Assembly: GCF_032051575.1 (NCBI RefSeq)
Contig: NZ_DAMBYD010000007.1
Coordinates: forward strand, 173,484 to 237,483
Direction: 5' to 3'
DNA length: 64,000 nucleotides
From: Aminipila sp032051575
Lineage (GTDB): Bacteria; Bacillota; Clostridia; Peptostreptococcales; Anaerovoracaceae
Shown piece by piece: positions 54,633-63,802 of the stretch (position 1 is the first letter of the stretch; the number at the start of each line of letters is the position of its first letter). The notes under the pieces are model-generated. The model saw only the letters and a program-made list of their open reading frames with translations. It searched no databases and was not told the origin of the DNA. Made by a program: the position numbers and the translations under genes.

Positions 54633-54787
54633 GAATTTGTGCTATAATGAACCTTGACGGACTCACAAAGATAAACTGAGTGAATTGCACCACAAATGCC
54701 CTATGACCCGTGTACGGGCAAAAGATAAAAATGAAATTTGTGGTATAATCAACCTTGACGGACTCACAAAGATAAATTGAGTGAATT
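54633..54787 (+). repeat. Direct repeat of about 54 bases, two copies
   Basis: Copy A 54633-54686 and copy B 54733-54787, 100 bases apart, differ at a few positions. Each has TATAAT near its 5' end, then CCTTGACGGACTCACAAAG and TGAGTGAATT; the ACTCA and TGAGT parts form a small inverted repeat. A third GACTCACA follows at 54794-54801. Between them is a small hairpin CCCG-TGTA-CGGG (54708-54719). Located upstream of the RNase-H-like gene. Purpose unknown; could be a duplicated promoter with an operator. Confidence 0.6.
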
Positions 54788-54815
54788 TTAGAAGACTCAC
54801 AGAAAAATATTTGGG

Positions 54816-55841
54816 ATGGTGATTACAACGTACATAATAGAGAATGATTATATAGATAATAAATATTTAAAATATCAGTCACGTCTTTTAGATTTTTATA
54901 TAGGTAATAGAAAAAATAAAAAAATTGGAGTGCTGGATATTGAAACTACGGGACTCTCACCTCATAATAGCCATTTTATTCTTGGTGGACTTCTTCTGTA
55001 TACTGACGCCGGTGTCACCCTAAAACAGTACTTTGCTGAAAGCTTAGAAGAAGAGAAGCAAGCACTAGTTGCTTTCCTCGAGGATATACGCACTTTAGAT
55101 ATAGTTATTACATACAATGGCAAACACTTTGATATAAAGTATTTAAAGGCAAGAATGAGCGAGCTAGGTATATTAAGAGATTATCAATTCCCATTTAATT
55201 TAGATTTATATCTTATTTTAAATGGTCATTCTACCTTAAGAAAATTATTACCAAATTTAAAGCAAAAAACTGTTGAAAACTTTATGGGTCTCTGGTCTAC
55301 AAGAACGGATGAAATTTCAGGGGCTGAAAGTGTACAAATGTACAAACAGTTTTTGACTACTCAGAGTAGTGAACTTCGTCACCTAATCATGCTTCATAAC
55401 AGCGATGACGTATTACAACTTTCACAATTACTTCCTGTTTTAGAAAAATCAGATATTCATAAAGCTTTTTTTAGCTTAGGTTTTCCCATAAGTGACTTAC
55501 ATATTACTAAGATTTCTTTTGATTCTAAAGAAATTAAGATCTCTGGCTATCAAAGAAATCCAATATCCTATTCGGCGTATGGCCTTGACGATTGTCCTTG
55601 TTTTTTAGATTTTGATAGATTCTCTGAAGAATTTTATATAAATTTGCCCATAATAAGAAAGTCTGGGTTAGTTATCGTTGATACAAAAGCCTTTTTAAAA
55701 GACTTTTCTGAGTTGAAAAAATATGAAACCTTTGATAATGGTTTTATTGTGTTAAAACAAGGCAATAATGTAAATTATATGGAGACTAACCACTTTATAA
55801 AAATATTAATGGAACGGATTTTAGAGGTGATATCATCATGA
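54816..55841 (+). CDS. RNase-H-like 3'-5' exonuclease domain protein (YprB type)
   Basis: 341 residues. Residues ~37-200 are a DEDD-type exonuclease fold: GVLDIETTGLSPH (Asp41, Glu43), ITYNGKHFDIKYL and the later HNSDDVLQL, as in YprB-like proteins. The C-terminal ~140 residues show no motif I recognise. The ATG at 54816 has only a weak ribosome site (TTTGGG). The phosphoesterase gene starts inside its last codons (4-base overlap), so both are co-transcribed. Confidence 0.78.
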   Translation: MVITTYIIENDYIDNKYLKYQSRLLDFYIGNRKNKKIGVLDIETTGLSPHNSHFILGGLLLYTDAGVTLKQYFAESLEEEKQALVAFLEDIRTLDIVITYNGKHFDIKYLKARMSELGILRDYQFPFNLDLYLILNGHSTLRKLLPNLKQKTVENFMGLWSTRTDEISGAESVQMYKQFLTTQSSELRHLIMLHNSDDVLQLSQLLPVLEKSDIHKAFFSLGFPISDLHITKISFDSKEIKISGYQRNPISYSAYGLDDCPCFLDFDRFSEEFYINLPIIRKSGLVIVDTKAFLKDFSELKKYETFDNGFIVLKQGNNVNYMETNHFIKILMERILEVISS

Positions 55842-56746
55842 ATACAATTTCAAGACTAGATGAAGTTTATAAAAATGCAAAGGAAATACCTTTTGATGAT
55901 ACATCAAAGTTTGTTTTTTTTAGTGATACTCACCGTGGTGATGACAGTATTGCAGATGAGTTTGGTAAGAATAAACATATATTTTACCATGCTTTAAATT
56001 ATTATTATCAAAATGATTTTTCATATGTAGAAGTTGGCGATGGTGATGAACTTTGGGAACATTCGAACTTTGAACATATAAGGAATGGCCATTTTTCCGT
56101 ATTTAATAAGCTTAAAGAATTTTATGATGCCAATAGATTGTATATGATTTTTGGTAATCATAATATGAATATGAAATCACCTGCCTGGGTTGAAAAGAAT
56201 ATGTACTATGTATATGACGATTACTTAGGCGAAAAAGTCGCTTTATTCCCTGGTTTAAAAGTATATGAAGCCTTCCGATTTAAACATAAAAAAACAAAAC
56301 AGGAAATCTTTGTAGTCCATGGACATCAGGGCGATTTAATTAATGATCAATTATCCTTTTTTTCACATTTTATGATACGTTTCTTTTGGCACTTCATGCA
56401 TTTAATTGGTGTAAAATATGCTGCAAGTCCTGCTAAAAGCAGACAGAAAATGCATAAAGTAGAAAAGAATTATACAAAATGGAATTCCAAGCATGGTACA
56501 ATTATCCTATGTGGTCATACACACAGGCCTAAATTCCCTGATCCTGGAGAACCTGCATATTTTAATGTAGGTTGCGGTATGCATCCCCGTGGAATTACAT
56601 GTCTTGAACTGATCTATGGTAAGTTTATTTTAGTAACCTGGCGTGTTCACTCTAAAAAAGACGGTACGCTATTTATTAAACGTACTGCTTTAAAAGGTCC
56701 TACACCTCTTAAAGCTTATGCAAAAGATAAAGCAGTAAAAATGTAA
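55838..56746 (+). CDS. Calcineurin-like metallophosphoesterase
   Basis: 302 residues. All metal motifs are present: FFSDTHRGDD (Asp30, His32), GDGDELWE (67-74), FGNHN (105-109), VVHGHQGD and CGHTHRPKF. It hydrolyses phosphoesters of an unknown substrate, probably in the cytosol since no signal is seen. Coupled to the nuclease gene upstream, so a nucleic-acid or nucleotide substrate is plausible. Confidence 0.9.
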   Translation: MNTISRLDEVYKNAKEIPFDDTSKFVFFSDTHRGDDSIADEFGKNKHIFYHALNYYYQNDFSYVEVGDGDELWEHSNFEHIRNGHFSVFNKLKEFYDANRLYMIFGNHNMNMKSPAWVEKNMYYVYDDYLGEKVALFPGLKVYEAFRFKHKKTKQEIFVVHGHQGDLINDQLSFFSHFMIRFFWHFMHLIGVKYAASPAKSRQKMHKVEKNYTKWNSKHGTIILCGHTHRPKFPDPGEPAYFNVGCGMHPRGITCLELIYGKFILVTWRVHSKKDGTLFIKRTALKGPTPLKAYAKDKAVKM

Positions 56747-56770
56747 TAGGAGTATATAATAGGAGTATAT
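56745..56770 (+). repeat. Tandem duplication of the proA ribosome-binding site
   Basis: AATAGGAGTATAT occurs twice in a row (56745-56757 and 56758-56770), immediately before the proA ATG. Each copy contains AGGAG; the second is correctly spaced for proA, the first overlaps the phosphoesterase stop codon. Confidence 0.85.
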
Positions 56771-56773
56771 AAA

Positions 56774-58054
56774 ATGATTAATTATAATGAATTGGCTCGT
56801 TCCGCTAAAAGTGCCAGCTTTAAAATGGCTACACTAAAAGAAGATATAAGGAATAACGCTTTAAAAGCGATCTCTAAAGCATTACAGGAAAATAAAGAAG
56901 CTATTTTTAAAGCAAACTCTGAAGATTTGGGAAAAGCTAAGGCTGACAATCTAGCACAACCCGTTATCAATAGATTAAAATTTGATGAACATAAATTACA
57001 AGATATATTAAGTGGAATTGATAGTCTTTTAGGTCTTGCTGATCCACTTTTTAAGCAACTTCTTCAAAGGGAACTTGATGAGGGACTAACTTTAATAAAA
57101 ACTACTTGCCCCATTGGAGTTATAGGTGTAATCTTTGAATCTCGTCCGGACGCACTTATTCAAATTTCCACTTTATGCATTAAAAGTGGAAACTGCTCTA
57201 TCTTAAAAGGAGGAAGTGAAGCTGCTAAAACCAACAAAATTTTATTTGACATTATAAAATCAGCCGGTCTCACTGCAGAACTCCCTGAAAATTTTATAGC
57301 ATTAGTTGAAAATCGTGCAGGAATTGATGAATTAATTAAGTGTCACGAATCTATCGATTTACTTATTCCTAGAGGTTCAAATGCCTTCGTTCAATATATC
57401 ATGGCAAATTCAAAAATCCCTGTTATGGGTCATGCTGATGGAGTATGTCACGTCTATGTTGACAAAGATGCTGATATCAAAAAAGCTGCTCTTATTGTTG
57501 CAGATGCAAAGACACAATATGTAGCCGCCTGCAATACCCTTGAAACACTTTTAGTGCATAAAGATATTGCTGAAGAATTCTTACCTATATTACAAAACAC
57601 ATTAAAAGTTAAAAATGTTTTAATAAAAGGCTGCAATGAGACGCAAAAAATTATTAAATGTGAATCTGCATCAGAAGAAGACTTTGAAACAGAATACCTT
57701 GATTATATACTATCCATAAAACTAGTAAATTGTATTGAAGAAGCAATCGACCATATAAATAAGTATGGTTCTCATCATACAGATTGTATAGTAACTGAAA
57801 AAAATACTGCTGCAGACCAATTTATGAGTTACGTAGATTCCGCTGGAGTATATCAGAACTGTTCTACAAGATTTGCAGATGGGTTTAGATATGGCTTTGG
57901 TGCAGAAGTAGGTATAAGCACTGGTAAGCTGCACGCCCGAGGTCCTGTTGGTCTTGAAGGTCTTGTAACTTATAAATATAAACTTTTTGGTAACGGCCAC
58001 ATTGTCGCAGATTATGCAGAAGGTAAAAAAAGCTTCCACTTTAAGGATAAATAA
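56774..58054 (+). CDS. proA: Gamma-glutamyl phosphate reductase
   Basis: Second step of proline synthesis. 426 residues. The catalytic Cys is in YVAACNTLETLLVH; VIGVIFESRPDALIQI, GNCSILKGGSEA and DLLIPRGSNAFV are typical. Encoded apart from proB and proC, downstream of the phosphoesterase gene. Confidence 0.97.
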   Translation: MINYNELARSAKSASFKMATLKEDIRNNALKAISKALQENKEAIFKANSEDLGKAKADNLAQPVINRLKFDEHKLQDILSGIDSLLGLADPLFKQLLQRELDEGLTLIKTTCPIGVIGVIFESRPDALIQISTLCIKSGNCSILKGGSEAAKTNKILFDIIKSAGLTAELPENFIALVENRAGIDELIKCHESIDLLIPRGSNAFVQYIMANSKIPVMGHADGVCHVYVDKDADIKKAALIVADAKTQYVAACNTLETLLVHKDIAEEFLPILQNTLKVKNVLIKGCNETQKIIKCESASEEDFETEYLDYILSIKLVNCIEEAIDHINKYGSHHTDCIVTEKNTAADQFMSYVDSAGVYQNCSTRFADGFRYGFGAEVGISTGKLHARGPVGLEGLVTYKYKLFGNGHIVADYAEGKKSFHFKDK

Positions 58055-58107
58055 GTTAAAATGACTATATTAGCTATATTTAAGTAAATTATGGAATGGA
58101 GAAAATT

Positions 58108-58233
58108 ATGAAAACAATTGCAAAAGTAAATCTTATGTTATCTATTTTAAATGTATGTCTTGGTACAGCTATGATCGTACTTTCCGCCATAACAGCATTT
58201 AAATTTTCTAAAAAGAAAATTGATAGAATCTAG
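58108..58233 (+). CDS. Small single-pass membrane peptide, 41 residues
   Basis: ATG at 58108 after TGGAGAA (6 bases spacing), stop TAG at 58231. The sequence starts MKTIAKVNLMLS, has a hydrophobic stretch ILNVCLGTAMIVLSAITAF and ends in basic residues KFSKKKIDRI, so it looks like a single membrane helix with a positive C-terminus. Not recognised. Same direction as proA and the nitroreductase gene. Confidence 0.55.
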   Translation: MKTIAKVNLMLSILNVCLGTAMIVLSAITAFKFSKKKIDRI

Positions 58234-58266
58234 TATTCTTTCTTATAATGGGGATTTGAGGGTATT

Positions 58267-58992
58267 ATGGACTATAAACATGCAATAACAATACGGCACT
58301 CCAGCCGAAGCTACTTACCAACCAAAATAGAAGTCTCAATTATTGAAAGACTTCAAACATCAATTAGTGAATATAATATTTTATCTGGATTAAATATCCA
58401 ATTGATTTTAAATAATGGACAGGCTTTTAACACGCTTTCCAAAAGCTATGGGATGTTTTCTGGTGTTAACAATTATATCGCTATGATTGGAAAGGCCAAT
58501 GGGATTCATGAAAAAGAAAAAATAGGTTACTATGGTGAAAAATTAGTTCTTGAAGCAACAGAATATGGTCTTGGGACATGTTGGGTTGCTGGTACTTACA
58601 ATAAAGATGCATGTGTGTGCCAGTTGTCACCTCGTGAAGAGATATATTGTATTATACCAATTGGTTATCCATCAGTAAAAAAAAGTTTTAAAGATAAACT
58701 GATTGCTAGTGTTATACATACAAAAAAGAAGCCTATTGAGGACTTCTTCGATTCTAAAGAACGTATACCTGATTGGTTCGCTGAAGGAATAAAAGCTGTC
58801 CAATTAGCTCCTTCAGCTTTAAATAAACAGCCTATTAAGTTTATGTATACTGGCGAGTCATGTGAAAGCACTCTTCCTTCTGTACGTGCATGGATTACAT
58901 CTAATAGCGGAGTTGAGCAAATTGATTTAGGTATTGCTAAGCTTCACTTTGAAATAGGTGCTTCGGACGGAGATTGGGAATGGGATGATTAG
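58267..58992 (+). CDS. Nitroreductase-like FMN protein
   Basis: 241 residues. RHSSRSYLPTKI at the start, KLVLEATEYGLGTCWVAG and the second half IKAVQLAPSALNKQPIKFMY give the nitroreductase fold (TM1586-like, two-domain type). GAGGG lies 6 bases before the ATG. Ends at the base before the converging GH114-like gene, with no terminator between. Acceptor unknown. Confidence 0.8.
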   Translation: MDYKHAITIRHSSRSYLPTKIEVSIIERLQTSISEYNILSGLNIQLILNNGQAFNTLSKSYGMFSGVNNYIAMIGKANGIHEKEKIGYYGEKLVLEATEYGLGTCWVAGTYNKDACVCQLSPREEIYCIIPIGYPSVKKSFKDKLIASVIHTKKKPIEDFFDSKERIPDWFAEGIKAVQLAPSALNKQPIKFMYTGESCESTLPSVRAWITSNSGVEQIDLGIAKLHFEIGASDGDWEWDD

Positions 58993-59823
58993 TTAATCTA
59001 ATTCGATAGAATCAGAAATGTAATATTTCCAGTTATTTTTGGTGCAGTATTTTTTTATTTGTTTAACAAGTTTTTCATCATTTGTATATTCCAATAAATA
59101 AATTACTGCACCTGCATTGTTCATTTTATGTAAATAAGAAATAAAATACTGCCTATCTTCTTTTAAACTCATAGCAAATCTATTTTTTTCAAAATCTATA
59201 CTTGAAAATACGGTCTCCTGATTTATACCAGTTAAAATCCCCTCTAGAGTATCATGGTCTTTATAATACTTATAAACAAAAGTATCCCCTCCATTTATAA
59301 TAACGTCTAACCCACTGTTCTTTAGCTCCCCTAAAATCTCAACTAAACCCTTATAAATATTATTCTGCTTATAAACATAGTAAACATCGCAGTTATCAAT
59401 AAAGTAACCATCTACTCCCTTTTCTTCATATTCTTTCGCCAGCTTTTTAACTAATTCCTGCCACCCTTCTGCAGAAACGTCAACCCATTGTTCTTCTTCC
59501 CAGTTTTCATACTTTCCAAGGGTGTATTTTGAATACTCTTTATAATACGATCTAAAATTTTCTAATGACCCAATATTTAAATAACTATACACCTTATGCC
59601 CATCTTGTTTAAGGGATGCAATATCTTCTTTACTGAAATAAGATGCATCTATTACAATAGTCTTATAATTTTTGAATTCTGCCATTTCCTTATTATCAAT
59701 ACTTAAGAAAACACCATACTCCTCCATATTCTTCTGAAGGTATGGATTATGAACTTTATTATCCGCAGTAAACATATACAACGAACACATGACAATTATT
59801 ACTGCAATTAAGATTTTCTTCAT
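58993..59823 (-). CDS. Secreted GH114-like (TM1410/endo-alpha-1,4-polygalactosaminidase) protein
   Basis: 276 residues with an N-terminal signal or anchor (KKILIAVIIVMCSLYMF). The TIM-barrel pattern TIVIDASYFSKEDI, KVYSYLNIGSLENFR, WVDVSAEGWQELV, KGVDGYFIDNCDVYY and DVIINGGDTF is that of family GH114/TM1410. Probably extracellular and active on a polysaccharide containing galactosamine; the exact substrate is not known. Confidence 0.8.
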   Translation of the reverse strand: MKKILIAVIIVMCSLYMFTADNKVHNPYLQKNMEEYGVFLSIDNKEMAEFKNYKTIVIDASYFSKEDIASLKQDGHKVYSYLNIGSLENFRSYYKEYSKYTLGKYENWEEEQWVDVSAEGWQELVKKLAKEYEEKGVDGYFIDNCDVYYVYKQNNIYKGLVEILGELKNSGLDVIINGGDTFVYKYYKDHDTLEGILTGINQETVFSSIDFEKNRFAMSLKEDRQYFISYLHKMNNAGAVIYLLEYTNDEKLVKQIKKYCTKNNWKYYISDSIELD

Positions 59824-59880
59824 ATATTTTCCCCTTTATATTGTTTTTAAGATGTACTTTTCTTTAATGTAATAAAAGCA

Positions 59881-60486
59881 TTATATATAAATTTCTAAAC
59901 AGCCTAAAAAAATAATAATTAGGCCCGACACTAGTTCTGCATATTTTCCAATAATGTTTGCACCCCAGCTATTCCCTAGTTTATTTCCTAAATATATAAA
60001 CATAAAACTAAATACAAAAGATACTATAGAAGTAACCACTATATTTAGCCCTGTAATACTAGCACCAATACCTAACCCAGCATTATTAATTGATAAAACC
60101 AATCCCAATATTACGCTCTCTTTATATTGTCGTTTCTGTATTTTAGCTTTACAATCTTCGTCAATGATTTTTCCACTTTTATTGTCTTTGTTTTCTTCAA
60201 TATTATCTAATTCTTTATTTTTGTTCTTACAAAATACGATAAGATAATATACTCCCATACAGATAATCATGCTTCCACCTAAGGAACCCGCTAAATCCAT
60301 TGGTATAAATTCAAGTAATATCTTCCCAAAAGTCATAGCGATTATTGTTCCTAGTAGTATTATACTGCTTATAATACTGGTCTCCCTAAAATTAAAATTT
60401 ACTTTCTTTAATCCATACGCTGTACCAACTATAAAATTATCTATATTCGCAGATAAAGCAAATAAAAATACTGATATAAAATGCAT
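59881..60486 (-). CDS. YtaF/MntP-type membrane protein
   Basis: 201 residues, six membrane helices in two halves, each with a conserved polar segment (FALSANIDNFIVGTAYG and LVLSINNAGLGIGASITG), as in the MntP/YtaF family. MntP exports Mn(2+); YtaF members are sporulation-associated. The central loop (KNKNKELDNIEENKDN) is charged. The longer-than-MntP loop and host type favour YtaF. Confidence 0.8.
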   Translation of the reverse strand: MHFISVFLFALSANIDNFIVGTAYGLKKVNFNFRETSIISSIILLGTIIAMTFGKILLEFIPMDLAGSLGGSMIICMGVYYLIVFCKNKNKELDNIEENKDNKSGKIIDEDCKAKIQKRQYKESVILGLVLSINNAGLGIGASITGLNIVVTSIVSFVFSFMFIYLGNKLGNSWGANIIGKYAELVSGLIIIFLGCLEIYI

Positions 60487-60585
60487 AAAACAACTCCTTA
60501 AAACTAATTATTTGTAATAAATGTCTTCATTGACACTATATTTAATATATTTTAAAAAGTTATTTTGGTTACCCTACATTAACAT

Positions 60586-62373
60586 TTAGAGCATAATTCC
60601 ATTATTAAGTTTAGAAGAAAGAATATCCATCGTAATATTTGCAGCTGCACTTCCACTGCAATTATTACCATCTTGAATATTGGTAGCAAAGGTATAACAG
60701 TTTCCCTCTGATTCTATAAATCCGATAAACCATCCATTTACGTTCTTTCCTTCTATATTTCCTGTACCTGTTTTACCATAAAGTGTAAATTTGTCTGAAC
60801 GTGAAATCAGTAATGCGTCTTTTACTGTCTGGATATTTTCTTTATCAAAATTATAAGTATTATTATAAAATTGAGTTAGTATTTCTACTTGTTCAATCGG
60901 AGAAATTTTCAAAGAGGATTCAGCCCAAAATTGTTTCACTCCGCTAGATAAATCCTTATTTCCATATTTAATTCTTTTAAAATCGTCTTTCAACACATCT
61001 AAGTCCTGCCGGCTGTCTAACTCCTGAAAATACCAGTTTACTGAATATTTCATTGCAGAATTAATATCTTGATCCTGATTCCACTTATCAATGGGATATT
61101 TTTTATGATTCCATAGAAGTTGTGTGTTATCAGAAGATATAACATTATTTTCTAATGCAAATAAAGCACTATATATTTTGTAAGTTGAGTCCGGTGATAC
61201 TCTGACTGAACTTTGTTTATAATTATGAATATAATATTTTTTATTATTTAAATCATAAAGTACAAAGCTTCCATTATACCCTTTAAAATATGAACCAAGG
61301 TTTTCATATGCAACATCAGTATTTGTCAAGCTATAAGTTGTTTCAGCTTTTACGCTTATAGCTGTAATAGGAGAAGCTATTATTATTATGGCAATTACAA
61401 GTAACAGGGCCAGAGCATTCTTTAATCTTTGCTTACAATTAACTTTTTTATAACAAGCAATTTCTGTTATACGCTGAACTATTTGTTTTTTGTTTCCGAT
61501 TAATTCAAGTGCTAAATCAAAATTTGGCATATTAAAATATTTATCTGCATAATTAATAATCGTATTTCCATAATGTTCATATTCGCTCTCGTCTAATCTT
61601 TTTAAAACTCCTGCATCACATGCAATTTCTCTGTCAATTCGCATATACTTGACTGCATACCAGATAAAAGGGTTAAACCAATAGATGATTTTCGAAAAGT
61701 TAATTACATAATTCAAAAAAATATCTTTACTCTTATAATGCTGCAGTTCATGCATGAAAATATAATTAATTTCATTTTTTCTCATATTTTTAACCATTGA
61801 TTCAGGCACAATAACACATGGATGTATCATTCCAAAACTAAAAGGTGTATTAACAAGTCGGGATTGATATAAATTTATCTTCTTTCTTATCTTCATTTTT
61901 AATTTACACTGAACAAAAATACCATATATTTTTTGGTTCTTACAAATTGTTGAATTCTGTTTAAGTTTATAAAGCCTTAAGTTAGTAATTAAAAGAGTTC
62001 CGGTAAAAACTAAAATACCTGTAATCCATAAAGCTATAATAAGAATATTCACCGTCTCATATGAAGTTTGTTGTACTGATACTGAGAAATCCTTAATTAC
62101 ACCATGAAAAGAACTATAATTTTCAAGATTATTGGCTTCCGGTAAAAAAGAGTTCATTGTAATTTCTGGTCTTACAAAGAACTTATTTACTGAAAAACTC
62201 TGTAATGGAAGGAATGGAATAAAAAGAATAATAATTAACGCAGTCCAAATGTAATATTGAAATTCAGCTGACGTATATTTTTTTGCACTTATTTTTATAA
62301 ATAATATGATAAAAACTACAATCGAAGATATAACGTTATTCCATAATAGACTAATAAAAAAAGGGAAAGACAT
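60586..62373 (-). CDS. blaR1: BlaR1-type beta-lactam sensor-transducer
   Basis: About 595 residues. N-terminal membrane helices, then a M56 metalloprotease domain with HELQH (about 209-213), another helix at ~320-345, and an extracellular class-D-like penicillin-binding domain with STYK (397-400), SVN (445-447), YGN (471-473) and KTGTG (535-539). On acylation by a beta-lactam the protease activates and relieves repression by BlaI. Start at ATG 62373, after GGGGG; 7 bases after blaI. Confidence 0.93.
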   Translation of the reverse strand: MSFPFFISLLWNNVISSIVVFIILFIKISAKKYTSAEFQYYIWTALIIILFIPFLPLQSFSVNKFFVRPEITMNSFLPEANNLENYSSFHGVIKDFSVSVQQTSYETVNILIIALWITGILVFTGTLLITNLRLYKLKQNSTICKNQKIYGIFVQCKLKMKIRKKINLYQSRLVNTPFSFGMIHPCVIVPESMVKNMRKNEINYIFMHELQHYKSKDIFLNYVINFSKIIYWFNPFIWYAVKYMRIDREIACDAGVLKRLDESEYEHYGNTIINYADKYFNMPNFDLALELIGNKKQIVQRITEIACYKKVNCKQRLKNALALLLVIAIIIIASPITAISVKAETTYSLTNTDVAYENLGSYFKGYNGSFVLYDLNNKKYYIHNYKQSSVRVSPDSTYKIYSALFALENNVISSDNTQLLWNHKKYPIDKWNQDQDINSAMKYSVNWYFQELDSRQDLDVLKDDFKRIKYGNKDLSSGVKQFWAESSLKISPIEQVEILTQFYNNTYNFDKENIQTVKDALLISRSDKFTLYGKTGTGNIEGKNVNGWFIGFIESEGNCYTFATNIQDGNNCSGSAAANITMDILSSKLNNGIML

Positions 62374-62380
62374 CAAATAT

Positions 62381-62761
62381 TTACCCCCTTTTATCCTTTT
62401 GCGCTAATAATTCTTTAAGTTCCTTTATATCTTTTTCTGATAATTTATCATTTTCTATAAAGCTTGTAACCATTGACTGAATGGTTCCACAGTAAAAACG
62501 ATTAAGAAAATTTCGGCTTTCCATGTCAATATAATCATCTTTTCTTACAATAGGGGAATAAATGTATAAACGACTCTCTTTCTTATGTTTAACAGCACCC
62601 TTTTTTTCTAGACGAATCATCATAGTCTGTATTGTTTTAGGACTCCAGGTCTTTGTTTTACTTAAATGTTCTATGATTTCATTTGTGCTGATAGGATGAT
62701 AATCCCATATAATTTTCATGACTTCAAACTCGGCTTCTGATATCTGTGGAATTTTTTTCAT
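62381..62761 (-). CDS. blaI: BlaI/MecI-family repressor
   Basis: 126 residues. Winged helix: ISEAEFEVMKIIWDYHPISTNEI, WSPKTIQTMMIRLEKKGAV, followed by a C-terminal dimerisation helix; the protease-sensitive NRF-like site NRFYCG is visible. AGGAG precedes two adjacent ATG codons; the second (62761) has better spacing. Represses itself, blaR1 and the divergent beta-lactamase gene via the TACA/TGTA dyads. Confidence 0.94.
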   Translation of the reverse strand: MKKIPQISEAEFEVMKIIWDYHPISTNEIIEHLSKTKTWSPKTIQTMMIRLEKKGAVKHKKESRLYIYSPIVRKDDYIDMESRNFLNRFYCGTIQSMVTSFIENDKLSEKDIKELKELLAQKDKRG

Positions 62762-62784
62762 CATCTGCTCCTTTCAAGTGTCCA

Positions 62785-62902
62785 AATCTTACAAGTGTAA
62801 TATAAAGAATTATAGTATTAAAGTTTTATAATGTCAACCAAAATAATATTGACATTTATATCTTACAGTTGTAAGATATAAAATATTACATATGTAAGAT
62901 TT
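62785..62902. promoter_or_regulatory. Divergent bla promoters and three BlaI operators
   Basis: Operator 1 TTACAAGTGTAA (about 62789-62800), operator 2 ATCTTACAGTTGTAAGAT (62860-62877, perfect palindrome), operator 3 ATTACATATGTAAGAT (62885-62900), the last matching the Bacillus BlaI consensus. Minus promoter for blaI-blaR1: TTGACA (62837-62832), 17 bases, TATAAT (62814-62809). Plus promoter for the lactamase: TTGACA (62849-62854), 17 bases, TAAGAT (62872-62877), the -10 lying inside operator 2. Confidence 0.88.
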
Positions 62903-62941
62903 AAGTCTAAACTAAAATTATTATGACAAGGAGTTTGAAAG

Positions 62942-63802
62942 ATGAAAAAAATATTATGTTTTATATTATTAACAACCTTAGTTCTCAGTTTAATTGGATG
63001 TGGAAGCGATAAAAAAGTAAAGTCCAATAAAGTAGCTCGCCCACATACTACAGATGAAATATCTCAGGAGGTTGATTATAGCCAATATTTTAATGGAATT
63101 GATGGTTGTGCCGTATTATATGATAATCAAAATAAGATTTATTACTTCTATAATAAGAACCTTTGTAATGTACAAAGTACACCTTGTTCCACATTTAAAA
63201 TCATATCTACTCTTATGGGGTTGAAAAATGGAGTTCTTTCATCAGAAGATTCTACAATGAATTATAATGGTACCATTTATCCTATAGAAACATGGAATAA
63301 AAATTTAACTTTAAAAGATGCCTTTAACAATTCCTGTGTATGGTATTACCGACAAGTCATTGATAAAGTTGGAAAAGATCAGGTTCAAAAAGAATTAAAC
63401 CAGCTGAAATATGGAAACTGTGACATTAGTAAATGGAATGGAAGCCTCGAAGCGCCATTCCCTGATGTGAATGGATTTTGGCTTGATTCCTCCCTAAAAA
63501 TCTCTGCTCTTGAGCAAGTAAATATCTTAAGAAATATATTTGAAGGAAATACAGAATACTCACAAAATAATATAGATATTTTAAAAAATATAATGTTGAC
63601 TGAAGAAACTGACAATCTTCGTGTTTACGGTAAAACGGGAACAGGTAGACTTGGCAGCGGAAAATTTGTAGGGTTTTGTGAAAAGGGTTCAAAACGATAT
63701 TATTTTGCAATCTACCTAGATAATCAAAAAGAACAAGTGTCTGGAAAAATAGCAAAAGACATTGCAATGGAAATTATAAAAAATACAGTTAACGAACAAT
63801 AG
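62942..63802 (+). CDS. Class D beta-lactamase lipoprotein
   Basis: 286 residues with a lipobox ending at Cys20 (LSLIGC). Serine beta-lactamase motifs of class D: S83TFK86, S131CV133, Y157GN159 and KTGTG (231-235), with WNGS near 165. It hydrolyses penicillins from the outer face of the membrane, and its regulation by BlaI-BlaR1 is inducible. The STFK region and Lys86 (carboxylated in OXA enzymes) are intact, so probably active. Similar overall to the C-terminal domain of the adjacent BlaR1. A ribosome site AAGGAG precedes the ATG. Confidence 0.93.
   Translation: MKKILCFILLTTLVLSLIGCGSDKKVKSNKVARPHTTDEISQEVDYSQYFNGIDGCAVLYDNQNKIYYFYNKNLCNVQSTPCSTFKIISTLMGLKNGVLSSEDSTMNYNGTIYPIETWNKNLTLKDAFNNSCVWYYRQVIDKVGKDQVQKELNQLKYGNCDISKWNGSLEAPFPDVNGFWLDSSLKISALEQVNILRNIFEGNTEYSQNNIDILKNIMLTEETDNLRVYGKTGTGRLGSGKFVGFCEKGSKRYYFAIYLDNQKEQVSGKIAKDIAMEIIKNTVNEQ

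Noticed and set aside
54633..54787. CRISPR array in the gap before the nuclease gene
   Set aside because: Only two full repeat copies with imperfect identity and a single 46-base spacer; no cas genes anywhere in the window.
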